From: Flavobacterium psychrophilum
GTDB lineage: Bacteria > Bacteroidota > Bacteroidia > Flavobacteriales > Flavobacteriaceae
Assembly: GCA_945872245.1 (NCBI GenBank)
Contig: CAMBZB010000031.1
Coordinates: 1-25,484 of the forward strand
Direction: 5' to 3'
Length of the DNA stretch: 25,484 bases
Part shown: piece by piece, positions 8,687 to 15,500 of the stretch
How positions within the stretch are numbered: position 1 is the stretch's first letter
Layout of the letters: the number at the start of each line of letters is the position of its first letter
Translations under genes and position numbers: made by a program
The notes under the pieces: generated by a model
What the model was told of the DNA's origin: nothing
What the model saw: the letters and a program-made list of their open reading frames with translations, nothing else
The model's database searches: none

Positions 8687-10028
8687 TTAGTTATAATACT
8701 GTTTACCTCTAATGTTACTGTGATTTGGGAGTTCTTGCTCGGATTCTTGTTCAAAATCAACATGGTCTAAGTTGTTTTCTAAAATATTCTGGATAGTCTT
8801 AAAATTGTATATCTTAAAATCAAGAGCCCGTTTACAAGCATTTATTAACCGCTGTTTTCCAACCTTTTTCTCGAAGTTTAGTATTCCCAAACAACTTTTA
8901 TAGGCTTGTTCAGGATGGTTTCTGCTTACGATTATCTGCAGGATATAATCTCCTACGGACTCATCAATACTATTAGCCCAATCAATGAAGCGAGAAGCAC
9001 TCCATTGGGCTACAAATTGATGTGTGCTTGCTAAATGTTCAGGTGTTGTGGTATAGACATAAGGTTTGTAATTTCTTGTATGGACTGCTATTCGATTGTA
9101 TTTATAATAAATCTCTACGGTTGATTTAGTGTACAATAGCTTGGCTTTTTTCTTCACATATTGATAGGGAACACTGTAATAGTTTTTATCCTGACTTAAT
9201 TGAACATGTCCATTTTGCATTACTGTTGCAAAGCATTGGTATTTGATTTCAAAACGTTCTTGTGGCAGTGGACGTAGTTTTTGCTGCTCATCTTCCAAAA
9301 ATAATTCCAAACGAGAATAAGGACGTGCAGTGAGTTTTCTATCATTATGAGAATCAAGTAAATCCCATATCTGCAGATTTTAAATTATCTGGAACAATTG
9401 CAGCAGGAATACCTTCAAAAAAACGCATGGCATTTTCTACGGAAGTAACAAAATCTTCTTTTTGTTGGCTCATGGAAGCTTCGGCATACGTGTATTGACT
9501 CGCTCCTAATATGGCTACAAAAAACTGTACTTCTTTGATTTCTCCTGTGTCTTTATCAACAATAGAGAGTGTTTTTCCAGCATAATCCACATACATTTTA
9601 TCACCCGCTTTGTGATTCATGTGCATTACTGGATTGACTCGTTTACCCCATATTTTGTAATGATAACAAAATTGTGAACTTCTATAACCGTCAGGGTTTA
9701 GTGAAATATATTGTTCCCACATGTGTTGAACGGTAACGCCAACTTTTTTTAGTTCCCGTTCCATTTTAGGGAAAAAATCATAAAGAATTTGCAGTTTGGG
9801 ACTAATTGATTCCACAGTTGTATGTGAAAACAAAAGTTCTAGTTCAGCATCTGTCTTTTCATTAATTGCTTCAAAACTTAGTCCTAGTGTTTCAAATAAA
9901 GAAATATACTTCTTTACGGTATTTCTGGAAAGCGATAAGTACTTACTTATAAACAACTTACTTTTTCCGTTACAATAGAATTTAATTGCTTTTCTAATTT
10001 TACTCATGTCTGTTATTTTGTTTGCCAT
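8687..10028 (-). pseudogene. istA: IS21-family transposase IstA, internal deletion and frameshift
   Basis: The N-terminal part (10028 down to 9354, 224 residues) has a helix-turn-helix region (about 22-42) and two acids of the DDE site: Asp148 in MYVDYAG and Asp214 in VPDNLKSA. It then ends abruptly at GFT-stop. The C-terminal part resumes in a different frame, with HNDRKLTARPYSR just before residue 1 of a 207-residue open frame that ends at 8687. In intact IstA, about 75-80 residues lie between these parts, including the conserved KALVE-type segment with the third catalytic acid. That segment is absent here, so this is a deletion with frameshift and not programmed recoding. Neither fragment should be an active transposase. 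Confidence 0.88.
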
Positions 10029-10112
10029 AATCCGTTTTTTTTAACGAATTTATGGCTGTAACAACATGAAAAAAGTGAGTAGTTTTTTATTGCCAATTTA
10101 CCCCCAAAATTA

Positions 10113-10190
10113 GGGGGTCAATTTAAACTGGAAAGTGGTGGTCAGTTTGCTCCAGAAATGGTGGTCAATTTAAACTGGAAAGTGGTGGTC
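10113..10190 (-). repeat. Right-end array of four inverted GACCACC-type sites
   Basis: GGTGGTC, the reverse complement of GACCACC, ends at 10143, 10166 and 10190, and a variant GGGGGTC ends at 10119. The spacing is 23-24 bp. The array mirrors the left end of the element and is probably the transposase-binding region of the right end. Confidence 0.82.
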
Positions 10191-10213
10191 AATTTGACCG
10201 GATTTTCCATGCA

Positions 10214-10802
10214 TCTTCTGAATCTTTTTATTTAAAAAAATAATCTTAAATATTGACTTTTCAGTTATTCACTATATATATTATAGTAAAGATTATTGAG
10301 CCTATTGACAATGGCTGTCAAACCCCACCACGAAAAGCAATAATATGAAGTGGGGCTACTGGGTCTTCTGTCTATTTTTTTCAAACCCTCCTCAAATACT
10401 ATATTGATAATGGGGGGGGGGCTGGGGGGCAACCATAACGAACCACTAAAATTAGAAATTCAATTTTAAACCAATAAATAATTTAATTGTTGAATATCAA
10501 TACAAACAGCAAGTAGCACAGTACAAAGAGAAAAATGAGAATCTAAATCCTTGAATGAGGCTCATTAGATGAAATCTCTTTCAATTAATCTTTCTTAAAT
10601 TTAAATTAATTAATTTTTTATAATAAGAATTTGACTTTTCAAATCGATTTGTTTATTGTTTTAAAAATAACAAATACTTATTGAAATATAGTCAAATGAA
10701 GTGGTTAAATAATTTCCTTTCAATTATTCCATTTTCAATGCTACACTATCAAAAAGTAATATTTGTTAATCATAAACTTAAGATTAATAAGATAGATTTA
10801 CT
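10214..10802. other. 589-bp gene-free AT-rich stretch with a G-run
   Basis: I see no convincing gene on either strand. It holds CCCCAC (10323) paired with GTGGGG (about 10350) as a possible 6-bp stem with a long loop, and a G10-CT-G6 run at 10412-10429. Most of the rest is AT-rich with short homopolymers. The first bases after the IS read ASSESFYLKK-stop in one frame, possibly the tail of a lost gene, but this is too short to assign. It may include the upstream regulatory region or replication origin of the small HUH-like gene that follows. Confidence 0.6.
10412..10429 (+). repeat. G10-CT-G6 homopolymer run
   Basis: Ten consecutive G are followed by CT and six G, in surroundings that are otherwise about 70% A+T. 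The + strand could fold into a G-quadruplex, and the run is prone to slippage. It lies about 375 bp upstream of the HUH-like gene. Confidence 0.9.
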
Positions 10803-11399
10803 ATGCAAACAAATGAATGGTACAACAAGAAAGAGATATTAAACATATATCCAATATCAACAGCAACCTACAAAAAGAGAATAAAAAACATTGACCCCAC
10901 CAAGACAAAATTCATTCCATCAAAAGTTGGTTCAACAACAAGATTAATTCATCATTCCATTTTGGACGAACTATTCAGAAAAAGAAGAAGATTAAGTTCA
11001 AAAGAATTTGAACAAACTATTAGATGGGTAAGGAATCATTATTGGACTTTCATTGGCAACATTGTTCCCGTAAGTTCATCCATTGAGGATTTGAAAAACA
11101 AGATGAGATTCTTGTTTGACGAACTCAAAACATTGCAAATGGAGAATAATCAAATAACTCTTTATTTTACAATTGAAAAGAACTCAAATGACAAATACTA
11201 CCACGCACACTTTTTGATTGATTGTGCACGAGATATGCTCAATCTGGGGGATGTTAAAGATAAACTTGCAATCATCTGTGAACCGAATACAATAAATGAG
11301 TCCAGAATTCATCTTGAACAATATGATATGAAATATGATAAGGATGGGGCAATATATTCATCAAAAGAGGAGCGGTATTTTTATGAGGTATTGGGATAA
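10803..11399 (+). CDS. Small HUH-endonuclease-like protein (Rep/relaxase type) with N-terminal DNA-binding region
   Basis: The protein has 198 residues. Residues 1-60 look like a winged-helix or excisionase-type DNA-binding segment (WYNKKEILNIYPIS, then basic RKRRR at 59-63). The C-terminal half has a motif order like HUH single-strand nucleases: a strand LYFTIEKN (119-127) as motif 1, HAH at 134-136 in YYHAHFLID as the metal-binding HUH motif, and QYDMKYDKDG (173-182) with Tyr174 and Tyr178 as candidate catalytic tyrosines. Such proteins start rolling-circle replication of plasmids and phages or nick DNA for transfer. I do not recognise a named family, and it is short, so the call is by motif only. 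Its base composition and neighbours suggest a mobile origin. Confidence 0.55.
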   Translation: MQTNEWYNKKEILNIYPISTATYKKRIKNIDPTKTKFIPSKVGSTTRLIHHSILDELFRKRRRLSSKEFEQTIRWVRNHYWTFIGNIVPVSSSIEDLKNKMRFLFDELKTLQMENNQITLYFTIEKNSNDKYYHAHFLIDCARDMLNLGDVKDKLAIICEPNTINESRIHLEQYDMKYDKDGAIYSSKEERYFYEVLG

Positions 11400-11458
11400 C
11401 TAAATTATATATGTAATGAAGTTAATCTCATTTAACCTCACTTTACAAAAACAAAATT

Positions 11459-11508
11459 CACTATCTAGAATGAGCTTAAATTGCATAAAATTAGCACTTT
11501 AGATAGTG
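11459..11508 (+). repeat. Inverted repeat with perfect 9-bp stem
   Basis: CACTATCTA at 11459-11467 is repeated inverted as TAGATAGTG at 11500-11508, with a 32-nt AT-rich loop. It lies 60 bp after the HUH-like gene and just before the first leader repeat. No T-tract follows. It could be a recombination or nicking site, or a transcript-ending structure. Confidence 0.55.
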
Positions 11509-11520
11509 CGCAACTAAAAT

Positions 11521-11594
11521 ATCCGCTCTAGATTTGTCTTCGAATTCAGGTGGCCACCCATTCAAAAATTAAATAAATAAATTAAAAAAAATTA
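11521..11594 (+). repeat. Leader repeat, copy 1
   Basis: This sequence lies directly before the Api92-like gene and recurs at 13239-13311. The shared core is AGATTTGTC, CGAATTCAGGTGG and ATTCAAAA, followed by TAAATAAATT. About 85% of positions match by eye. The copy contains the perfect palindrome GGTGGCCACC (11548-11557). Confidence 0.85.
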
Positions 11595-11599
11595 TAACT

Positions 11600-12268
11600 A
11601 TGTACAATTGGTGTTTAAACAAATTAAAAATTACAGGTAAAGAAGAAAACTTAAAAAAAATAAGTCAAATTATTAATGAAATACTTTATGAAAATGATGA
11701 ATTAGAAATGATGGAAAGTTTAATTGGGAAAGATTCAATTAATGCCGAAGATTATTATAATGATGTCAGATGGCATGATGTAGAAATAAAGTATTGGGGA
11801 GTAAAATGGAATATAAAATATGGAGATTGTATTTCAATAGATAACAATGAATATATTCTTTTAGAATTTCAAACAGTATGGCATCCTGTAGAATTTCGCA
11901 AAATGCTTTCAAAAAAATACGATGTAAGTGTAACTATAAATTATTTAGAACATGAAATGGGATTAAGTAGACTAATTGAAGTTGATAATAATGGGATTAT
12001 ACTAAGAGATAAAACTTATCGATATTTAGCGGAGAGTTTATATAAATATGATAAATCAATTTTCTGGAAAAAAATTAATAGTCTCGTAGAAGATTATTTT
12101 TCAAATAGGAAACAACCAAGAGAAGATTGTTTTAAAGTTGGAGATAAAAAGTATGGCACAATCAATCGCATTAAAAATTTAATAAGTTTCGTGACTTTTG
12201 ATGATCTAACAAAATTCGGAAAAATAATATCTATAAAAGATAAAATAATTAATAAAAAAACCGCATGA
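11600..12268 (+). CDS. Api92/YubB-like (DUF1281-like) protein
   Basis: The protein has 222 residues. It opens with YNWCLNKLKITG, close to the (P)NWCxNxLxxxG start of Api92/YubB-like ferredoxin-fold proteins found on plasmids and phages. Two further family-like blocks are WGVKWNIKYGD (about 67-77) and EFQTVWHPVEF (about 92-102), corresponding to the WGTKW and TAWSPP blocks of that family. The molecular function is unknown. The C-terminal half (about 120-222), rich in Lys, Asn and Ile, is not recognised. The gene follows leader repeat copy 1 and ends in an ATGA overlap with the next gene, so the two are probably translationally coupled. The family assignment is by signature and moderately sure; it supports a mobile origin for the island. 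Confidence 0.6.
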   Translation: MYNWCLNKLKITGKEENLKKISQIINEILYENDELEMMESLIGKDSINAEDYYNDVRWHDVEIKYWGVKWNIKYGDCISIDNNEYILLEFQTVWHPVEFRKMLSKKYDVSVTINYLEHEMGLSRLIEVDNNGIILRDKTYRYLAESLYKYDKSIFWKKINSLVEDYFSNRKQPREDCFKVGDKKYGTINRIKNLISFVTFDDLTKFGKIISIKDKIINKKTA

Positions 12269-12591
12269 AAGAAGTAAAACAAAATAAGTACTTGCATATT
12301 GATAAAATAACTCCATCCTACAAATATGGTTTTAGAGCAGAATGTGCATATGATATAATTGAATTTCAAAATAATTTAATGTCAAACAAATTATACAAAT
12401 ACAATGGGTGGAATTTAAATTATTCACGTCACAACATCTTTCCTGATATAGATTGTGAGTTAGAAATAGATTTGGAAATAGACAAAGTTCGAGAGATAAT
12501 GAGATTACAAATAGATTCACATGTAATGACACAATCAATTGATGATTATGACAATTACACAGGGGATAGAGATTTTTCAATCCCCTATTAA
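12265..12591 (+). CDS. Unrecognised small protein, 108 residues
   Basis: I do not recognise this protein. It is predicted soluble, with no signal peptide or membrane segment. It is rich in Tyr, Asn, Ile and Asp, with an acidic ELEIDLEIDK stretch at about 72-81. The start codon overlaps the stop of the preceding gene by four bases (ATGA). That overlap supports it as a real gene made together with the Api92-like protein. The next gene follows after 28 bp. Confidence 0.65.
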   Translation: MKEVKQNKYLHIDKITPSYKYGFRAECAYDIIEFQNNLMSNKLYKYNGWNLNYSRHNIFPDIDCELEIDLEIDKVREIMRLQIDSHVMTQSIDDYDNYTGDRDFSIPY

Positions 12592-12619
12592 TGGTAGGTT
12601 AAAAATAAAAATTAATTAA

Positions 12620-12889
12620 ATGAAAAATATACTCAAAGAAACAAAATATACAGAAGAACAATTCATTGAATTAATTCTTGATGAATTAATTAACTCAGAA
12701 ATAATTAATGATGAAGAATATGAATTGGCTATTATCAACACAAACTTTGATTTAATTCAAAGTCATTGCAAAAACAACATTAAACAAGTTTTCGACAACT
12801 TATCAAATATTGACGATATGGAATTAGATGAGATTATTGATTTATTTGGGTTTGATGTAAAAGGATTTATAAACGAAATAAAAAATTAA
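12620..12889 (+). CDS. Unrecognised small acidic protein, 89 residues
   Basis: The family is not recognised. The sequence is strongly acidic and looks helical throughout (EEQFIELILDELINSEIIND at 12-31, DDMELDEIIDLFGFDV at 65-80), without a signal peptide or membrane segment. A small acidic soluble protein would suit an inhibitor, immunity or DNA-mimic role, but nothing in the sequence proves this. It lies 28 bp after the previous gene and 20 bp before the next, in the same direction, and has an A-rich start context. Confidence 0.6.
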   Translation: MKNILKETKYTEEQFIELILDELINSEIINDEEYELAIINTNFDLIQSHCKNNIKQVFDNLSNIDDMELDEIIDLFGFDVKGFINEIKN

Positions 12890-12909
12890 AACAATTAAAA
12901 AACAAAATT

Positions 12910-13224
12910 ATGAAAACAATTTATGAGTTATGGGATGAGATAAAAAAACATCCTGATTATGTTACCGGAAGTTTCTACACAGTTGAAGATGTAGCTTCAA
13001 ATATTGAATCTGTAGTTGAAGATTATATGGATGAAAAATATAATCCTGAAGAAATAGATGAATCAGATATTGTAAAATATTCAATTGAAATTGTAAAACA
13101 AAACAAAGAATTTTTTAAAGAAACTATTGATTCATTTCAATCATATTCATATGAATTTGGTACTTGGGAAATTACTATTGATGAAGTGAATTTACCAGAA
13201 TTTGAAGTAGCTGAAATAGTATAA
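12910..13224 (+). CDS. Unrecognised small acidic protein, 104 residues
   Basis: The family is not recognised. The protein is very acidic (VVEDYMDEKYNPEEIDESD at about 35-53; EVNLPEFEVAEIV at the C-terminus). It is soluble, with a probable helical N-terminal part and a strand-rich tail. It starts 20 bp after the preceding acidic protein and is the last gene before leader repeat copy 2. Its codons are as AT-rich as those of its neighbours in the island. The function is unknown. Confidence 0.6.
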   Translation: MKTIYELWDEIKKHPDYVTGSFYTVEDVASNIESVVEDYMDEKYNPEEIDESDIVKYSIEIVKQNKEFFKETIDSFQSYSYEFGTWEITIDEVNLPEFEVAEIV

Positions 13225-13238
13225 AAATTGGGAATCTA

Positions 13239-13311
13239 TTCCGGTCCAGATTTGTCTACGAATTCAGGTGGACATCTATTCAAAATTATATAAATAAATT
13301 ATTAAAAATTA
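13239..13311 (+). repeat. Leader repeat, copy 2
   Basis: This is the second copy of the sequence at 11521-11594, again directly before a start codon. In this copy GTCCA (13244) and TGGAC can pair around the core as a small stem. The copy-1 palindrome is degraded to GGTGGACATC. Confidence 0.85.
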
Positions 13312-13312
13312 A

Positions 13313-13582
13313 ATGAAAATGAAAAAACTAAAACGTTACAATGAAGAAATGGAAAAAATACTCTTCAATGCATTTGATATGTTGTCTAATGCAGGATTTG
13401 ATGTAGATGTTAATGAAGAGCAAGGATATATGAGTATTATTTCACGTGATTATTCCATCCATTTTGATTTAGCTGAAGGGATTGTATTAATTCCATATGA
13501 TAAGAAAGAACTAAGTCTATTTAATAAGAGGCAGGAGGAACTAAATAATTTAGATTTAGGATTTATTCCAATGCACATATAG
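13313..13582 (+). CDS. Unrecognised small protein, 89 residues
   Basis: The family is not recognised. It is a soluble protein with a helical N-terminus (RYNEEMEKILFNAFDMLSNA at 8-27), then strands (GYMSIISRDYSIHFDL) and a charged C-terminal helix. Two in-frame ATG codons (13313 and 13319) are possible starts. The first is kept because it directly follows the leader repeat. The gene has its own copy of that repeat and a strong terminator 17 bp after its stop, so it may be expressed separately from the four genes before it. The function is unknown. Confidence 0.62.
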   Translation: MKMKKLKRYNEEMEKILFNAFDMLSNAGFDVDVNEEQGYMSIISRDYSIHFDLAEGIVLIPYDKKELSLFNKRQEELNNLDLGFIPMHI

Positions 13583-13599
13583 ATGTCAAAAAAAGAATA

Positions 13600-13630
13600 A
13601 AAGGGACTCCGATTATAGAGTCCCTTTTTT
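13600..13630 (+). terminator. Rho-independent terminator closing the accessory island
   Basis: The arms AAAGGGACTC and GAGTCCCTTT form a perfect 10-bp stem with an 8-nt loop, followed by TTT and an AT-rich tail. It lies 17 bp after the last small gene. Confidence 0.92.
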
Positions 13631-13804
13631 ATTTAAGAACAGGTTAGAAGTTTTAGAATTTTTCATAAGATATCTTTAATAATAAATATCTCAGATAATC
13701 AAAAAACTACAGCTTAAATAGTTAACACATCCGTATTAAATAAGGAAAAATTAACTAGAATTAACTATCACTAACCCTAATTGGGGGAATAATAGGGGAA
13801 TATT

Positions 13805-13852
13805 AAAAATAAAAAACCCTTAAAACCTTATTAATTAAGGGATTAAGGGTTA
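13805..13852 (-). terminator. Terminator downstream of tRNA-Leu
   Basis: Read on the - strand, AACCCTTAA pairs with TTAAGGGTT, with further inner pairing of CCCTTA and TAAGG, and a T-rich tail follows. It starts about 9 bp after the tRNA 3' end. Confidence 0.75.
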
Positions 13853-13859
13853 TTCTTTG

Positions 13860-13941
13860 TGCGGATAATAGGACTCGAACCTACACGCCTTGCGGCACCA
13901 GATCCTAAGTCTGGCATGTCTACCAATTTCACCATATCCGC
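13860..13941 (-). tRNA. tRNA-Leu (anticodon UAG)
   Basis: The - strand folds as an 82-nt tRNA. The acceptor arms are GCGGATA and TATCCGC with discriminator A. The anticodon stem-loop is CCAGA-CTTAGGA-TCTGG with anticodon TAG. A long variable arm (GTGCCGCAAGGCGT) is typical of leucine tRNA, and a GGTTCGAGTCC T-loop is present. CCA is not encoded. Its 3' end points toward the accessory island. Confidence 0.96.
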
Positions 13942-14001
13942 TCAATTAACTCACTATACTCTTATTTTAAAGAGGAATTCGTTGAACTAGTGTTTGTGGT
14001 G

Positions 14002-14031
14002 CAAATATAAACATAACTTCTTACTTTCAAA
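14002..14031 (-). promoter_or_regulatory. Promoter of tRNA-Leu
   Basis: On the - strand, TTTG (14028-14031) and TATATTTG (14002-14009) are separated by 18 bp. This matches the Bacteroidota TTTG / TAnnTTTG promoter pattern, about 60 bp before the tRNA. Confidence 0.75.
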
Positions 14032-14065
14032 GAAAATTATCCAAAAATGTTCCCTCTCTTTTTTG

Positions 14066-14073
14066 TACTTTTG
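14066..14073 (+). promoter_or_regulatory. Probable -7 box of the M20 dipeptidase gene
   Basis: TACTTTTG fits TAnnTTTG and lies 24 bp before the ATG. No clear upstream TTTG partner is seen. Confidence 0.6.
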
Positions 14074-14097
14074 AAAGGATACAAATGAAATAAAAAT

Positions 14098-15486
14098 ATG
14101 GAAACCATAAAAGCCTACGTTCATCAGCACAAGGAACGTTTTATTGCCGAATTAATCGAATTGTTGAAAATCCCTTCCGTAAGTGCCGATTCCGCGTATC
14201 ACCAAGACATTGTCAAAACGGCAAATGTTGTTAAAACAAGTCTGGAAAAAGCAGGCTGCGATTTCGTCGAAATTTGTGATACTCCCGGAAACCCAATAGT
14301 GTATGGCGAAAAAACCACTGATTCAGCTTTGCCAACCATACTGGTTTACGGACATTACGACGTGCAACCCGCAGACCCAATTAATTTATGGAGTTCTCCC
14401 CCATTTGAACCCGTTATCAAAACAACCGAAATTCATCCCGAAGGCTCCATTTTCGCCCGTGGTTCTTGCGACGACAAAGGCCAAATGTATATGCACGTGA
14501 AAGCTTTGGAATATATGGTTCAATCGAATACTTTGCCTTGCAACGTCAAATTTATGATTGAGGGCGAAGAGGAAATTGGTTCCAAAAGTTTAAGTTGGTT
14601 TGTGGAGCGCAACCAAGAAAAACTAAAGTGCGATGTGATTTTGATTTCGGATACAGGAATGATTTCCAACGAGCAGCCTTCCATTACAACCGGATTGCGG
14701 GGTTTGAGTTACGTAGAAGTCGAAGTGACGGGACCTAATCGCGACTTGCATTCTGGATTGTATGGCGGCGCGGTCGCCAATCCCATTACTGTTTTGGCAA
14801 AAATGATTGCTTCGCTTCACGATGAAAACAATCATATTACCATCCCCGGTTTTTATGACAAAGTGCAAGAATTGTCTGCTGTAGAAAGAGCTGAAATGGC
14901 CAAGGCTCCTTTCAATTTGGGAGAGTATAAAAAAGCGTTGGATTTAAATGACGTATATGGCGAAAAAGGCTATGTGACCAATGAAAGAAATTCCATCAGA
15001 CCCACTTTGGACGTAAACGGAATTTGGGGAGGATATACAGGCGAGGGAGCCAAAACGGTCATTGCAAGTAAGGCTTTCGCCAAAATTTCGATGCGATTAG
15101 TCCCGAATCAAGATTGGGAGGAAATCACGGAATTGTTTACCAAACATTTCATCAGCATTGCTCCTGCCGGAGTAAAAGTGAAAGTAAAACCACATCACGG
15201 CGGACAAGCCTATGTAACACCAACGGACAGCATTGGCTACCAAGCCGCCAATAAAGCCTATACAGAAACTTTTGGTGTTCCCGCAATTCCAGTGCGTTCA
15301 GGCGGAAGTATTCCTATTGTGGCTTTATTCGAAAAAGAATTGAAAAGTAAAACCATCTTGATGGGATTTGGTCTCGACAGCGATGCGATTCATTCCCCAA
15401 ACGAACATTTCGGAATATTTAATTACCTGAAAGGAATTGAGACGATTCCATTGTTTTACAAGTATTTTGTGGAGTTGTCGAAATAA
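14098..15486 (+). CDS. M20-family metallo-dipeptidase
   Basis: The protein has 462 residues and is cytoplasmic, with no signal peptide. The metal-site motifs of carnosinase-like M20 peptidases are in order: GHYDVQPADP with His86 and Asp88, RGSCDDKGQ with the bridging Asp at 125/126, MIEGEEEIGS with the catalytic/metal Glu pair (157-159), SDTG with Asp185, LHSGLYGG with His218 in the dimerisation/lid domain, and IHSPNEHFG near the C-terminus. Such enzymes hydrolyse dipeptides with two metal ions, usually zinc. The gene has its own promoter box and converges on the saccharopine dehydrogenase gene, 14 bp away. Codon use is less AT-rich than in the island, as expected for core genes. The exact dipeptide preference cannot be read from sequence. 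Confidence 0.93.
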   Translation: METIKAYVHQHKERFIAELIELLKIPSVSADSAYHQDIVKTANVVKTSLEKAGCDFVEICDTPGNPIVYGEKTTDSALPTILVYGHYDVQPADPINLWSSPPFEPVIKTTEIHPEGSIFARGSCDDKGQMYMHVKALEYMVQSNTLPCNVKFMIEGEEEIGSKSLSWFVERNQEKLKCDVILISDTGMISNEQPSITTGLRGLSYVEVEVTGPNRDLHSGLYGGAVANPITVLAKMIASLHDENNHITIPGFYDKVQELSAVERAEMAKAPFNLGEYKKALDLNDVYGEKGYVTNERNSIRPTLDVNGIWGGYTGEGAKTVIASKAFAKISMRLVPNQDWEEITELFTKHFISIAPAGVKVKVKPHHGGQAYVTPTDSIGYQAANKAYTETFGVPAIPVRSGGSIPIVALFEKELKSKTILMGFGLDSDAIHSPNEHFGIFNYLKGIETIPLFYKYFVELSK

Positions 15487-15500
15487 ATTGGGTTTGAATT

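Larger units (their letters stand above)
7772..10213 (-). mobile_element. IS21-family insertion sequence, defective
   Basis: The element encodes IstA (broken) and IstB on the - strand. The outer ends form an imperfect inverted repeat of about 21 bp around TCCGGT and ATTGACCACC, matching at 18 of 21 positions by eye. Exact termini are uncertain. TGCA or TGCAT occurs at both outer edges (7772 and 10210) and could be a target duplication, part of the ends, or chance. The DNA after the right end does not continue the interrupted GH53 gene, which suggests a rearrangement next to the element. Confidence 0.88.

Noticed and set aside
9300..9370. Programmed frameshifting in istA
   Set aside because: A shift would leave the protein complete, but about 75-80 residues are missing at the junction and no slippery heptamer is visible.
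7772..10214. TGCAT on both sides of the IS as a target-site duplication
   Set aside because: Joining the flanks does not restore the GH53 frame or sequence, and the match is only 5 bp next to ends whose exact position is unclear.
10214..10802. Retron-type noncoding RNA in the gene-free stretch
   Set aside because: No reverse transcriptase gene is present nearby, and the inverted repeats are too weak.
11521..13311. CRISPR array or integron attachment sites
   Set aside because: Only two copies exist about 1.7 kb apart, with genes between them. There are no regular spacers, and the copies lack the paired core sites of integron attC elements.
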